Assembly (NCBI GenBank): GCA_902617605.1
Contig: CACMXO010000001.1
Location: forward strand, 1-64,000
Direction of reading: 5' to 3'
Origin: an uncultured Prochlorococcus sp.
GTDB taxonomy: Bacteria > Cyanobacteriota > Cyanobacteriia > PCC-6307 > Cyanobiaceae
DNA: 64,000 nucleotides
Made by a program: the position numbers and the translations under genes. Below, piece after piece: positions 34,646 through 44,362 of the stretch (within the stretch, counting starts at the first letter, position 1; every line of letters begins with the position of its first letter). The notes below the pieces were generated by a model. The model saw only the letters and a program-made list of their open reading frames with translations, made no database searches and was not told where the DNA came from.

Positions 34646-36553
34646 TTATTTTAAATTCTTTAAAATAGTTTGTCCCAACTCGGATCTATAAATAAATCTC
34701 CCTCTTGTTCCATCAATACTTTTAACAGGAAAAATAAAATGTTTCTTGGAAATTAAGTTTGATCTTCCTTTAATAATAGATTGAATTAATCCACCTCTAG
34801 TTCTTTTAAGTAATTCATCATCCCAGTAACTAGTATTACTACCGCGATAAATACACTTTAAATTATCTGAATCAGTAGTGAATAATAAATGCTGATCTTT
34901 TATCCCGTCTGGAGATTTATGGTTGATATATTGTCTTAAATATGAGGGAAAATTTTCTTCTTGTAATAAACCCATATCTATAAGTTGTTCTATAAAATCT
35001 ACTGGAGATAAATCCCCTTTATAAGATAAAAAATTATTTTCAAGTTCATCATTTAAATCAAAAATTGAACCTACTGCTGTTTCACGATTCTCTACCAAAA
35101 CATTTTCTTTATCAACGGAAGCAGCATCTGCTGCCCTGTTTGTTTTACCCTGGACGTGTGCTAAATCTCCACTTTTAGCAAAAATAAGAGAAAGTTCATG
35201 ATCTTCAAATACATTTCCCCAATTCTCGAAAATTGATTTAGGAACACATAATTCAAAATGTTCGGCATAAGGTCTATTTCCAAACATTCTTGCCCTTTGA
35301 ATATATGTATTTTGAGTCATTTTACTTTTGACATTTCGCGAAAAGAAAAATGAAAGCAAATTTTTAAAAGTCAGTCCTCTTGAAACAATATTGCCACCAA
35401 TTGCGAAAGTAAATAATACTGCAGGTTCACATGCGTGCAAGACATTATCTCGATCGTATTTTTTATTACTATTAATTATTAATACTTGGCTTTGACCTAT
35501 TGATTTTAAAACATCTAATATTGTTTCTTCCACTAAAACAGAATCAGTAAATAATTCTTCAGCAGTTTTGATTAACTCATTTATAGTTTTCGTATCTTTA
35601 ATATCTAATTTATGTAATAAGTCATCAATTATTTTTTTATCTTCTTCATGATCATGAGTTTTTCCTGCAGTATGAATAAGCATTGAATAAGGAATTTTTT
35701 GAGGTTTACCTTTATTGATAAAAATTGTTCTTAATAAGAATCTCAATGCAGCCTTTCTTAAATAAATAGGATCGTCATAATCTTCTCGTAAAGTTTTCAA
35801 AATATATTTGCCTTGAATACTTTTCTTATCAGTGGGGAAAAAGAATTCTCTGCCTTTATAGTTGCTATGACTTCTCAAAAATACCCAATCTTCAGATTTA
35901 TTTAAAAGAGTGTTATTAAGATCTAATCTACCTGGAGTTGCGGTAACACCTATATAAACTCCTCCGTTATCTAATTGAACAAGTTGTGAAACCTTTTCAT
36001 TAATCTTTGTTGGATCCTTATCTTTTTTATTAATATTAGAATCTGGTGTTGCATAATCTGCCTCATCATCAATGACTACTCTATCTGTGAAAAACCTTGA
36101 ATTTGTGATCAAGTTTTCCATAAGGTTCTTATTTTTTCTACAAAAAATTACTCTTTTAGTATCTCGTTTTAATTGATTAGTAGGTAACCCAATATAATGT
36201 GATTCCTTTTTCGGAGCAGGGTCTAATTGCTGTGCATTTATAAACCTATAAAAGTTTTGCGACTCTAGTTCAGTATTATCATTAACCAAAACAAAAATTG
36301 TTTTAAATCCCTTATCAAGTAATTGACAAGTTAAGGCAATCATAAATTCTGTTTTCCCGGATTGAGGTTCACCATAAACTACAAAAGATTTGCCATTTTT
36401 TTGATCCAAAACTTTATTAACGTCGTTTATCCCCTCTTCAATTATCGAAGTATCAAATCCATCTTGTTTGAGAGCATTAATTCTTTCTTTATATCTATTA
36501 TTTTTTGAATTATTCTCTAATTTAGCAATTAAATCACTAGGACTTATCATCAT
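34646..36553 (-). CDS. Z1-domain superfamily II helicase/ATPase (candidate defence protein)
   Basis: 635 aa. Walker A GEPQSGKT at residues 61-68, Walker B DDEAD at 162-166, motif III-like TATP at 204-207. Then come the Z1-type C-terminal helicase motifs GGNIVSRGLTF (386-396) and QNTYIQRARMFGNR (414-427), followed by an uncharacterised ~200-residue C-terminal part. Z1 proteins are known from restriction-like systems alongside MORC/MutL-type ATPases, Vsr-like endonucleases and methylases; none of these is adjacent here. A 181-aa gene is divergently transcribed 46 bp away. It lies between argJ-end copies B and C. Confidence 0.8.
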   Translation of the reverse strand: MMISPSDLIAKLENNSKNNRYKERINALKQDGFDTSIIEEGINDVNKVLDQKNGKSFVVYGEPQSGKTEFMIALTCQLLDKGFKTIFVLVNDNTELESQNFYRFINAQQLDPAPKKESHYIGLPTNQLKRDTKRVIFCRKNKNLMENLITNSRFFTDRVVIDDEADYATPDSNINKKDKDPTKINEKVSQLVQLDNGGVYIGVTATPGRLDLNNTLLNKSEDWVFLRSHSNYKGREFFFPTDKKSIQGKYILKTLREDYDDPIYLRKAALRFLLRTIFINKGKPQKIPYSMLIHTAGKTHDHEEDKKIIDDLLHKLDIKDTKTINELIKTAEELFTDSVLVEETILDVLKSIGQSQVLIINSNKKYDRDNVLHACEPAVLFTFAIGGNIVSRGLTFKNLLSFFFSRNVKSKMTQNTYIQRARMFGNRPYAEHFELCVPKSIFENWGNVFEDHELSLIFAKSGDLAHVQGKTNRAADAASVDKENVLVENRETAVGSIFDLNDELENNFLSYKGDLSPVDFIEQLIDMGLLQEENFPSYLRQYINHKSPDGIKDQHLLFTTDSDNLKCIYRGSNTSYWDDELLKRTRGGLIQSIIKGRSNLISKKHFIFPVKSIDGTRGRFIYRSELGQTILKNLK

Positions 36554-36599
36554 TGAAAAATTTTAAATTATTGTATATTATTCAGAAAATTAAGTCAAA

Positions 36600-37145
36600 A
36601 TGTCTATATCTTTTACAAACATGTTGCATGGAGCAACAATATTAATATTGCTTGAATCATTAGAGAAATACGAGAAAATTTCTAGTTATAAACTGTTTAG
36701 TAATGAATCTAAGTCTTCTTATATTTTGACATTATGTATAAACAATAACAAAAAAATAAAGATAGGTTTATATCTTAAACACAGTAGAAATAGAGTATCA
36801 CCCTGGGGTTTTTCTTTTAAAGATTATCAACAAGAGGAAATAAATACATTATCAAATGAATGTGATAGCATTTTTATTCTCTTAATTACCAACCAAGAAG
36901 GTGTAGCAGTTGTTAATAAACAAGTATTACCCAAATTATTTGATGAAACTATTGATGAGTCTGAATGGATTTCAGTTTCGAGAAAAATTCGTCAAAATTT
37001 CAGAGTAAGTAGTAAAGATGGTGTTGAAAAAATGATAATTCCAAAAAATTCTTTTCCCAATCAAATAATTGAATGCTTGGATGAATTAACTAATCAACCA
37101 AGAAAAAAATTTGATTTAGAAAAACTGAATTTCTTCAACAAATAA
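36600..37145 (+). CDS. Hypothetical protein paired with the Z1 helicase, 181 aa
   Basis: Soluble alpha/beta protein with no signal. Notable features are FTNMLHGATILILLESLEKY at the N-terminus, then a beta-rich stretch with KIGLYLKHSRNRVSPWGFSF followed by YQQEEI, and IFILLITNQEGVAVVNKQVL. The K-x-SxxRxSPW-x-F element looks like a conserved functional motif. I do not recognise the family; a nuclease-like or sensor role is conceivable but unproved. Divergent from the Z1 gene, sharing its upstream region. Confidence 0.65.
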   Translation: MSISFTNMLHGATILILLESLEKYEKISSYKLFSNESKSSYILTLCINNNKKIKIGLYLKHSRNRVSPWGFSFKDYQQEEINTLSNECDSIFILLITNQEGVAVVNKQVLPKLFDETIDESEWISVSRKIRQNFRVSSKDGVEKMIIPKNSFPNQIIECLDELTNQPRKKFDLEKLNFFNK

Positions 37146-37158
37146 TTTTTATTTTTAT

Positions 37159-37263
37159 GTTGAAATCAAGGGTTATAACACAGTTACAAATAATTTAAAT
37201 CACTGAAACCGACTGTCCCGCAATGGATTTGAATCAAGTCGTATATTCGCTATTGATTTCAAC
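37159..37263. repeat. 11-bp inverted repeat spanning the right island boundary
   Basis: GTTGAAATCAA at 37159-37169 is the exact reverse complement of TTGATTTCAAC at 37253-37263, part of argJ-end copy C. It could be a recombinase arm site or part of a bidirectional transcription end. Confidence 0.45.
37234..37263 (-). repeat. True argJ 3' end, copy C of the att-like repeat
   Basis: Last codons of argJ (VEINSEYTT and TGA). Shared with relics at 34260-34289 (28/30 positions) and 32496-32516. Confidence 0.85.
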
Positions 37264-38472
37264 ATATTTTTTAGAAAGATCGCACCCCCAAGCTGTGCCT
37301 TTCGATTCGCCAGAATTTAGATTAAGCATAATTTTTACAATATCATCTACCAAATATCTACCTTTCATTCTGGACTTAATATAGTCTGTGACTTTTTGTG
37401 GATCATATTTATTTAACTTGCCTTTTTCCAAAATGTGAGCGTTTCCTATATACAAGTCAACGTCATCTAAATTAAATTTAACTCCAGAATTACCTGCAGC
37501 AGAAATGATTCGTCCCCAATTTGGATCACAACCATGTATCGCAGTTTTTACCAAGGCAGAATTACAAATAGATTTCGCGAGCATAATTGCATCATCTGTA
37601 TTTTTTGCTCCTTGAACCAAAACTTCTAATAAACAATTGGCTCCCTCTCCATCCCTTGCAATATTTTTTGCCAAGTTCTGACATACAATATCAATCCCTT
37701 GTTGGATAATTGGAAAAAACCTTTTTTCAATTTTCTCTCCTGCATTTATTCCAACAAAAGAATCATTTGTGCTTGTCTCTCCATCAACTGATATTGCATT
37801 AAAAGATTTTTGAACCGCAATAGCAATCATTTTATCCCATTCTTCTTTTTGAATGCCCGCATCACAGGTTAGGAAAGCAAGCATTGTAGCCATGTTGGGG
37901 TAAATCATTCCTGAACCTTTTGCAAATCCTGCTATTTTTATTTTTCTACCTTGAATAATCGTCTCTATTGACACTTTTTTCAAAGTCAAATCAGTAGTTA
38001 AAATTGCTTCTGCTGCATTTTCAAAATTATTACCCTTTAAATCACTAACTAAATTCGGTAAATTTTTTACTAAATCATTTATTTGTATTGGAACACCAAT
38101 TACACCAGTTGAGCACATTAAAACTTCTTCTTCTTTTATTCCTAAAAGTTCCGCAATCTTTCCTGTAGCAATTTGAAAATGTTGAATACCAAGATTTCCT
38201 GTACATGCATTTGCTTGACCAGAATTAATTAGTATTGCTCTGACAAAACCTGAAGTTGTTTTAATCCTTTCCTCACAAATATCCACACAAGAAGCTCGAA
38301 CTATTGATTGGGTAAACATCCCACTAAAAATACTTCCTTCAGGAGCGAGTATTAGTGCTAAATCTTTTTTATTAGAAGCTTTTAAACCAGCAGATATCCC
38401 AGCAAAAAGAAACCCCTTGGGTGTCACCTTACTGTCATCAACAAACGACCAATTGGAATCTAACTGGCTCAA
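37234..38472 (-). CDS. argJ: Bifunctional ornithine acetyltransferase / N-acetylglutamate synthase
   Basis: Recycles the acetyl group between N-acetylornithine and glutamate in arginine synthesis. 412 aa. The autocleavage site is in the canonical motif GMIYPNMATMLAFLTCDAG (nucleophile Thr after Ala). The C-terminal ANCLLEV, GCDPNWGRIISAAGNSG and LNSGESKGTAWGCDLS match the family. Its final codons form the repeat at the edge of the accessory island, and the protein end is intact. Divergent from coaE. Confidence 0.95.
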   Translation of the reverse strand: MSQLDSNWSFVDDSKVTPKGFLFAGISAGLKASNKKDLALILAPEGSIFSGMFTQSIVRASCVDICEERIKTTSGFVRAILINSGQANACTGNLGIQHFQIATGKIAELLGIKEEEVLMCSTGVIGVPIQINDLVKNLPNLVSDLKGNNFENAAEAILTTDLTLKKVSIETIIQGRKIKIAGFAKGSGMIYPNMATMLAFLTCDAGIQKEEWDKMIAIAVQKSFNAISVDGETSTNDSFVGINAGEKIEKRFFPIIQQGIDIVCQNLAKNIARDGEGANCLLEVLVQGAKNTDDAIMLAKSICNSALVKTAIHGCDPNWGRIISAAGNSGVKFNLDDVDLYIGNAHILEKGKLNKYDPQKVTDYIKSRMKGRYLVDDIVKIMLNLNSGESKGTAWGCDLSKKYVEINSEYTT

Positions 38473-38548
38473 ACTTTTTGGTATTTTAATTCATACTAAC
38501 TACTCTTTAATACTAAAGAAACTAAGTAATTAGATTATTATTAATTAT

Positions 38549-39166
38549 ATGGATATTCTGCAAAAATTAAAAAACAACCAAAGAAGAATTGGTTTAACAG
38601 GAGGTATTGCAAGTGGTAAGACAACCATAACTAATTACATAAGAAAACATAAAAACATACCAATATTGGATGCAGATCATTTTTCAAGAGAATTAATCAA
38701 ACCAAACACTTATGGATATAAAAAAATTTTAGATTATTTTGGAAATAAAATTATTGATAATAAAAGCAATCCAGAAAGGGAAATAAACAGAAAACTTTTA
38801 AGGAACATTATTTTTAAACATTCAGCAAGCAAGGAATGGATTGAAAAACTACTTCACCCCTTAATTAAAGAAAGAATGATAGAAGAATGCAGTCAATACA
38901 AAAATAATCAAACTATAGTATTGGCTATTCCATTATTGTTTGAAGCAAAATTTGAAGATATTTGCACTGAAATATGGTTAGTTAAATGTCCTAAAGAAAT
39001 ACAAAAAAACAGACTTATCACAAGAGATAAAATTAGCGAAAAAGAAGCATATGAATTGATAAATTTTCAATTAAGTTTTGAAGAAAAAAGAAAATTCTCA
39101 GATATTATTTTAGAGAATTCAGATGATCAAAATAAATGGATCAATACGATAAAAGAGCTTCTTTAA
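38549..39166 (+). CDS. coaE: Dephospho-CoA kinase
   Basis: Last step of CoA synthesis. 205 aa with P-loop GLTGGIASGKTT at residues ~17-28, DADHFSRELI (substrate site) and the lid region NRLITRD. Length normal. It converges on gatB with 3 bp between stop codons. Confidence 0.93.
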   Translation: MDILQKLKNNQRRIGLTGGIASGKTTITNYIRKHKNIPILDADHFSRELIKPNTYGYKKILDYFGNKIIDNKSNPEREINRKLLRNIIFKHSASKEWIEKLLHPLIKERMIEECSQYKNNQTIVLAIPLLFEAKFEDICTEIWLVKCPKEIQKNRLITRDKISEKEAYELINFQLSFEEKRKFSDIILENSDDQNKWINTIKELL

Positions 39167-39169
39167 GCT

Positions 39170-40642
39170 TTAGCTATTTAATTTTTCCATAAGAAGTTTA
39201 TTTGCAAGTTTAGGGTCAGCTTTACCTTTTGTTCTTTTCATAAGTTGCCCAACAAAAAAACCAAGTAACTTAGTTTTGCCATTTTTAAATGCTTGAACTT
39301 CATTTGGATGTTCATTTATAAGTTCATCAATTATTGGTGAAATACTTGAAGAATCAGATATCATTGCCAACCCTTTTTCTTCAACTAATTTTTTTGGGGA
39401 AATATTTTTTTGAATAAGTTCAGGTAAAATTTCTTTTGCAATTTTTCCACTAATTACATTTTTTGAAATCATGTTAATCATTTCAGCAAGATTTTCAGGA
39501 CTAAGCTTTAATTCACTAAAACTAAGTTTGTTTGATTTCAAATAGCCCACAATATCACTTGTAACCCAATTTGAAGCTAGTTTAGCCTCGGCACCATTTG
39601 CTACTGTTTCTTCAAAAAAGTTTGCCATGCTTATTTCATCAGAAATTACCCTTGCATCATATGCAGACAACCCAAATTGACTTACGTATTTATTTCTTTT
39701 CTTTGAAGGTAATTCTGGTAATTCTTTAAACCATATTTCTTGTTGGGCTTTTGTTATTTCAATTGGACCTAAGTCAGGATCAGGAAAATATCTATAGTCA
39801 CTGCTACCTTCTTTTAATCTCATACTTTTCGTTAATTGCTTAGCTTCATCCCATAACCTAGTTTCTTGGAAAATTTTTCCTCCATTTTCATAAACTTCTA
39901 TTTGTCTGGCTATTTCATAATCACAAGCCTTTTGAATTGCAGAAAATGAATTCATATTTTTTATTTCCACTTTGGTGCCAAAAGGAGCATTGGGTCCTTT
40001 TCTAACTGAAATATTGACATCGCAGCGTAATGAACCCTCTTGCATATTTCCGTCTGATACCCCTAGATATCTAACTGTTCTTCTAATCTCTGAAGCATAT
40101 TCAGATGCCTCTTTACCTGATCTAATGTCTGGTTTACTTACAATCTCACAAAGTGCTATTCCGGCACGATTATAATCAACTAAAGAATACTTAGAGCCAG
40201 CTAATCTATCACTTCCTGAATGAACTAGTTTTCCGGCGTCTTCTTCCATATGTAGCCTTTCTATACCAATTTTTTTGATATAAGGTTCTTTGTCCTTTTC
40301 AATTATTTCAACTTCTAACCAACCATTTTCAGCTAGTGGCTCATCAAATTGTGAAATTTGATAATTTTTAGGAAGATCAGGATAAAAATATTGTTTTCTA
40401 TCAAATTTACAATGTTCTGCAACGTTTAAATTTAATGCTAACGAGGTTTTTACAGCATACTCAAGAACAGTCTCATTCAGAACTGGAAGAGTTCCTGGCA
40501 ATCCACAAACTACAGGATCTATATGGGTATTAGGTGCATCACCAAAAGCTGTTGACGCAGATGTGAATATTTTGCTTTTCGTATTAAGCTGTACATGAGT
40601 TTCCAAACCAATCACAGCTTCCCAAGATTCCAAATTGTTCAT
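39170..40642 (-). CDS. gatB: Aspartyl/glutamyl-tRNA(Asn/Gln) amidotransferase subunit B
   Basis: Catalytic subunit of the GatCAB complex that amidates mischarged Glu-tRNA(Gln). 490 aa from the start MNNLESWEAVIGLETHVQL. Signature segments DYNRAGIALCEIVSKPDIRS and EGSLRCDVNISVRK, with a C-terminal GatB/YqeY domain ending GFFVGQLMKRTKGKADP. A longer frame to 40699 adds 19 residues outside the family. gatA and gatC are elsewhere. Confidence 0.95.
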   Translation of the reverse strand: MNNLESWEAVIGLETHVQLNTKSKIFTSASTAFGDAPNTHIDPVVCGLPGTLPVLNETVLEYAVKTSLALNLNVAEHCKFDRKQYFYPDLPKNYQISQFDEPLAENGWLEVEIIEKDKEPYIKKIGIERLHMEEDAGKLVHSGSDRLAGSKYSLVDYNRAGIALCEIVSKPDIRSGKEASEYASEIRRTVRYLGVSDGNMQEGSLRCDVNISVRKGPNAPFGTKVEIKNMNSFSAIQKACDYEIARQIEVYENGGKIFQETRLWDEAKQLTKSMRLKEGSSDYRYFPDPDLGPIEITKAQQEIWFKELPELPSKKRNKYVSQFGLSAYDARVISDEISMANFFEETVANGAEAKLASNWVTSDIVGYLKSNKLSFSELKLSPENLAEMINMISKNVISGKIAKEILPELIQKNISPKKLVEEKGLAMISDSSSISPIIDELINEHPNEVQAFKNGKTKLLGFFVGQLMKRTKGKADPKLANKLLMEKLNS

Positions 40643-40721
40643 TATTAAAAGTCTCTTTATTAATATTATTGGATATAAAGGAAAAGAGGACCAAAACACA
40701 AATAAAAATATTAATTTTTAA

Positions 40722-41831
40722 ATGGCACAAGAAACCAAAAATTCAATATTAATAATTGGAGGTGGACTTTTAGGTTTATCTATTGCTTATGAATTTTCTA
40801 GAAATAACTTCAAAGTTTTAGTTTTAAGCAAAAACAGAAATGAATCAGCTGGATTTGTTGCTGCAGGAATGTTAGCTACTCATGCCGAAGGGCTCGAAGA
40901 TGAATTACTAAAATTTGGCCAAGAAAGTCAAAATCTAATTCCAAAGTGGATACGAAGTATTGAACAAGATAGTAATATTAAATGCGGTTTAAAAAAATGT
41001 GGCATAGTAGTTCCTTTTAAAAACAAAGGAGATCTTGAAGAGTTTCCCACTTATAAATATGGAAAATATTTAAATCACAAAGATCTTCAAACAGAAATCA
41101 ATGGAATGAATTCTATTTGGAAACATGGTTTACTTTTTGAACAAGATGGTCAAATAGATAACCGAAGAAAACTGATGCGTGCTCTTGAGAGAGCATGCTC
41201 CTTGAATGGAGTCGAATTTCAAGAGGGATCAGAAGTAGAGGATTTGACATTCGAAAAAAACAAAATTACAGGTGCAACAGTTTTATGTGCCACTGGGGAA
41301 ATAAAAAAAATTAACTGCGAAAAAGCAATTATATGCAGCGGTGCGTGGAGTAAAAAAATTTTTAATAAGATTCCAGTCTTTCCTGTAAAGGGACAAATGC
41401 TATCAATACAAGGTCCAACAAATTTTTTGAAAAGGGTTATTTTTGGTCCAAAAACTTATCTAGTTCCCCGTGAGGATGGACTTATTATAGTTGGAGCGAC
41501 AGTTGAAAAAGATTCAAAATTTAATCAAGGTAATACTCCTAATGGAATAAAACAACTGCAAGAAGGCATTCGCTCTTTATTGCCAGAAGCTATTAATTGG
41601 CCACAAATGGAACATTGGTGGGGCTTTAGACCTTGCACACCAGATCTAAAACCAATAATTGGAAAATCAAAAATTGAAAATCTTTATATAGCTACAGGAC
41701 ATTACAGAAATGGAGTTTTATTTTCTGCAATAACAAGTGATCTTCTTTTGAAAATAGTTCAAAATAAAAATCTCAAAGAAATAGAGAAAAGCTTTTTAGA
41801 AAAATTTAGTTTAGATAGATTTGCGATTTAA
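40722..41831 (+). CDS. thiO: Glycine oxidase ThiO-type FAD-dependent oxidoreductase
   Basis: 369-aa DAO-family flavoenzyme. The N-terminal Rossmann fold has IIGGGLLGLSIAYE. Later segments are GAWSKKI, PVKGQMLSIQGP, YLVPREDGLIIVGATVE and the C-terminal WGFRPCTPDLKPIIG plus ATGHYRNGVLFSA, matching glycine oxidase ThiO. It probably makes dehydroglycine for the thiazole of thiamine. It converges on ndk. Confidence 0.85.
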   Translation: MAQETKNSILIIGGGLLGLSIAYEFSRNNFKVLVLSKNRNESAGFVAAGMLATHAEGLEDELLKFGQESQNLIPKWIRSIEQDSNIKCGLKKCGIVVPFKNKGDLEEFPTYKYGKYLNHKDLQTEINGMNSIWKHGLLFEQDGQIDNRRKLMRALERACSLNGVEFQEGSEVEDLTFEKNKITGATVLCATGEIKKINCEKAIICSGAWSKKIFNKIPVFPVKGQMLSIQGPTNFLKRVIFGPKTYLVPREDGLIIVGATVEKDSKFNQGNTPNGIKQLQEGIRSLLPEAINWPQMEHWWGFRPCTPDLKPIIGKSKIENLYIATGHYRNGVLFSAITSDLLLKIVQNKNLKEIEKSFLEKFSLDRFAI

Positions 41832-41834
41832 ATT

Positions 41835-42293
41835 TTAATTTTCAGATCGCCATTTCGAATCAGAAGTTTCCCACTCACATAATTCCTCTTCGTTAAACCA
41901 TAGATCAATTTCAAATTTTGCTGTATCTTCTCCATCAGAACCATGAATAATATTCCTTCCAATATCAATAGCTAAATCACCTCTAATTGTTCCAGGCTCT
42001 GCTTCCAGAGGTTTTGTTGCACCTATTAGTTTTCTAGCGCTCAAAATAACTCCTTCGCCTTCCCACACCATTGCTACAACAGGACCACTTGAAATAAAGT
42101 CTACTAAATCACCAAAAAAGGGTCTTTCTCTATGTACTCCATAATGATTTTGAGCAAGTTCTTTTGAAGGAATTAATTGCTTTAATCCAACCAATTTAAA
42201 TCCTTTTTTTTCAAATCTGCCAATAATCTCAGAAACATATCCTCTTTGAACTCCATCTGGTTTAATTGCAATAAAGGTTCTCTCTTTAGTCAT
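41835..42293 (-). CDS. ndk: Nucleoside diphosphate kinase
   Basis: 152-aa enzyme balancing NTP pools. The catalytic phosphohistidine lies in [10 protein letters not shown] (around residue 117). N-terminal [15 protein letters not shown] is the family signature. Length standard. Divergent from speA with about 120 bp between starts. Confidence 0.97.
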   Translation of the reverse strand: MTKERTFIAIKPDGVQRGYVSEIIGRFEKKGFKLVGLKQLIPSKELAQNHYGVHRERPFFGDLVDFISSGPVVAMVWEGEGVILSARKLIGATKPLEAEPGTIRGDLAIDIGRNIIHGSDGEDTAKFEIDLWFNEEELCEWETSDSKWRSEN

Positions 42294-42415
42294 TTAGTTA
42301 ATAATCACTCTATGTATATTCAACTTTTGGGTGGTAACTTGGCAAGTAATCATTAAAATAAAAGATATTGTTTTAAGTTATTTTCAAAAACATTTATTAA
42401 TCACTAAGACATAAA

Positions 42416-44362
42416 TTGACCAATTTTGAGCCGAAAAAATTAAAGAATATTTGGACTATTGAAGATAGTATTGCGACTTATAACATAGACAAATGGGGAG
42501 ATAAATATTTTTCTATAAATTCCAAAGGAAATATATCAGTAACTAAAAATTTAAAATCTGAAAATAAGATTGATCTTTTTAAGCTTGTCAAAGAACTTAA
42601 GAGTAGAGAAATAAATCCTCCATTAATCATAAGATTTAATGATATCTTGAAGGATCGAATAAATGCATTACATGACTCTTTTTTAAAAGCAATAAAAACC
42701 TATAAATATAAGAACATTTATCAAGGCGTTTTTCCTGTCAAATGTAATCAACAGAAAAATGTCCTAGAAAAGATAATAGAGTTTGGTAGCAAATGGAATT
42801 TTGGTTTAGAAGTAGGAAGTAAATCAGAACTATTAATTGGCCTTGCGCTTCTTGAAAACCAAAATTCATTATTAATATGCAACGGATATAAAGATAAAAA
42901 ATATATTGAGATTGCTACTTTGGCCAGAAAACTCGGCAAAAATCCAATAATAGTTATTGAACAACGAGACGAGGTAAAAAGAATTATTCAAGCAGTTCAA
43001 GAACTTAAAGCGACTCCATTGATAGGAATTAGAGCAAAGTTATCAAGTAAAAGTAGTGGTAGGTGGGGTAAATCTATTGGAGATAATTCCAAATTTGGAT
43101 TATCAATCCCAGAAATTATGTTGACAATAAAAGAACTAAAAGAAGCAAATCTTATCAACGAAATGAAATTGCTCCATTTTCATATAGGCAGTCAAATAAG
43201 TGATATTGCCGTGATCAAAGATGCATTACAAGAAGCGAGTCAAATATATGTTGAACTATGCAAACTAGGAGCCCCAATGCAATATATCGACGTCGGGGGT
43301 GGATTAGGAATAGATTTTGATGGAACTAAAACCTCCTCTAACACTTCTACTAATTATTCTCTCCAAAATTATGCTAACGATGTAATTGCAACTATTAAGG
43401 ATTCATGTGAATTAAATAATATCAAGCATCCAACCATAATCTCAGAAAGTGGAAGAGCAATAATTAGTCATTGTTCAGTTTTAATTTTTAATGTCTTAGG
43501 AACAAGTCATGTCAGTTCCAAACTACAAATTTTTGATAAAAAAAATCAACAATTAATAATTTCAAATTTACTTGATACTTTCTATGAATTAAAAAAACTT
43601 AAAAATAAAAAAATAAATTTATCTCAAATAATTGAACTATGGAATGATGCAAAAAAGTTTAAAGAAGATTGCTTAGTCGCTTTTAGATTAGGATTTTTAA
43701 GTTTAGCAGAAAGAGCTTATGCCGAAGAACTTACTTGGGCTTGTGCAAAAGAAATTTCTAATAACCTGAATAATGATGAAATCAATCACCCTGATTTATC
43801 TGAAATTACAGAAACTCTTGCATCAACTTATTATGCAAATTTATCTATCTTTAAATCTATTCCTGATAGCTGGGCAATAAATCAGATTTTTCCAATAGTA
43901 CCAATACATAGGCACTTAGAGGAGCCGTTCTGCAAAGGCAACTTTGCAGATTTAACTTGTGATTCAGATGGGAAACTAAATAATTTTATTGATAATGGAA
44001 AAATTAAATCACTACTAAATTTGCATAAGCCAGAAGAAGATAAAGATTACCTAATTGGAATTTTTATGACTGGAGCCTATCAAGAAGCATTAGGAAACTT
44101 GCACAATTTATTTGGCAATACCAACGTTGTTCATATAGACATAAATCAAGATAATTCATATAAGGTCAGAAATATTATTAAAGAGGACAGTAAATCTGAA
44201 ATTTTACAATTATTAGATTACAGTTCAGCTTCTTTGGTTGAATCTATAAGAATTAATACTGAATCAGCAATTGATCAAAAAAAATTAACTATTGAAGAAG
44301 CAAGGAAATTAATGGATCAAATCGAAATTAGTCTCAGAAAAAGTAGTTATTTATCAGAATGA
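42416..44362 (+). CDS. speA: Biosynthetic arginine decarboxylase
   Basis: PLP fold-III enzyme making agmatine for polyamine synthesis. 648 aa. The PLP lysine is in [11 protein letters not shown], with [11 protein letters not shown] and [14 protein letters not shown] in the barrel, and [12 protein letters not shown] and [10 protein letters not shown] later on. The start is TTG at 42416, giving the expected N-terminus before IWTIEDS. Its last 16 bp overlap the 3' end of convergent alaS. Confidence 0.95.
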   Translation: MTNFEPKKLKNIWTIEDSIATYNIDKWGDKYFSINSKGNISVTKNLKSENKIDLFKLVKELKSREINPPLIIRFNDILKDRINALHDSFLKAIKTYKYKNIYQGVFPVKCNQQKNVLEKIIEFGSKWNFGLEVGSKSELLIGLALLENQNSLLICNGYKDKKYIEIATLARKLGKNPIIVIEQRDEVKRIIQAVQELKATPLIGIRAKLSSKSSGRWGKSIGDNSKFGLSIPEIMLTIKELKEANLINEMKLLHFHIGSQISDIAVIKDALQEASQIYVELCKLGAPMQYIDVGGGLGIDFDGTKTSSNTSTNYSLQNYANDVIATIKDSCELNNIKHPTIISESGRAIISHCSVLIFNVLGTSHVSSKLQIFDKKNQQLIISNLLDTFYELKKLKNKKINLSQIIELWNDAKKFKEDCLVAFRLGFLSLAERAYAEELTWACAKEISNNLNNDEINHPDLSEITETLASTYYANLSIFKSIPDSWAINQIFPIVPIHRHLEEPFCKGNFADLTCDSDGKLNNFIDNGKIKSLLNLHKPEEDKDYLIGIFMTGAYQEALGNLHNLFGNTNVVHIDINQDNSYKVRNIIKEDSKSEILQLLDYSSASLVESIRINTESAIDQKKLTIEEARKLMDQIEISLRKSSYLSE

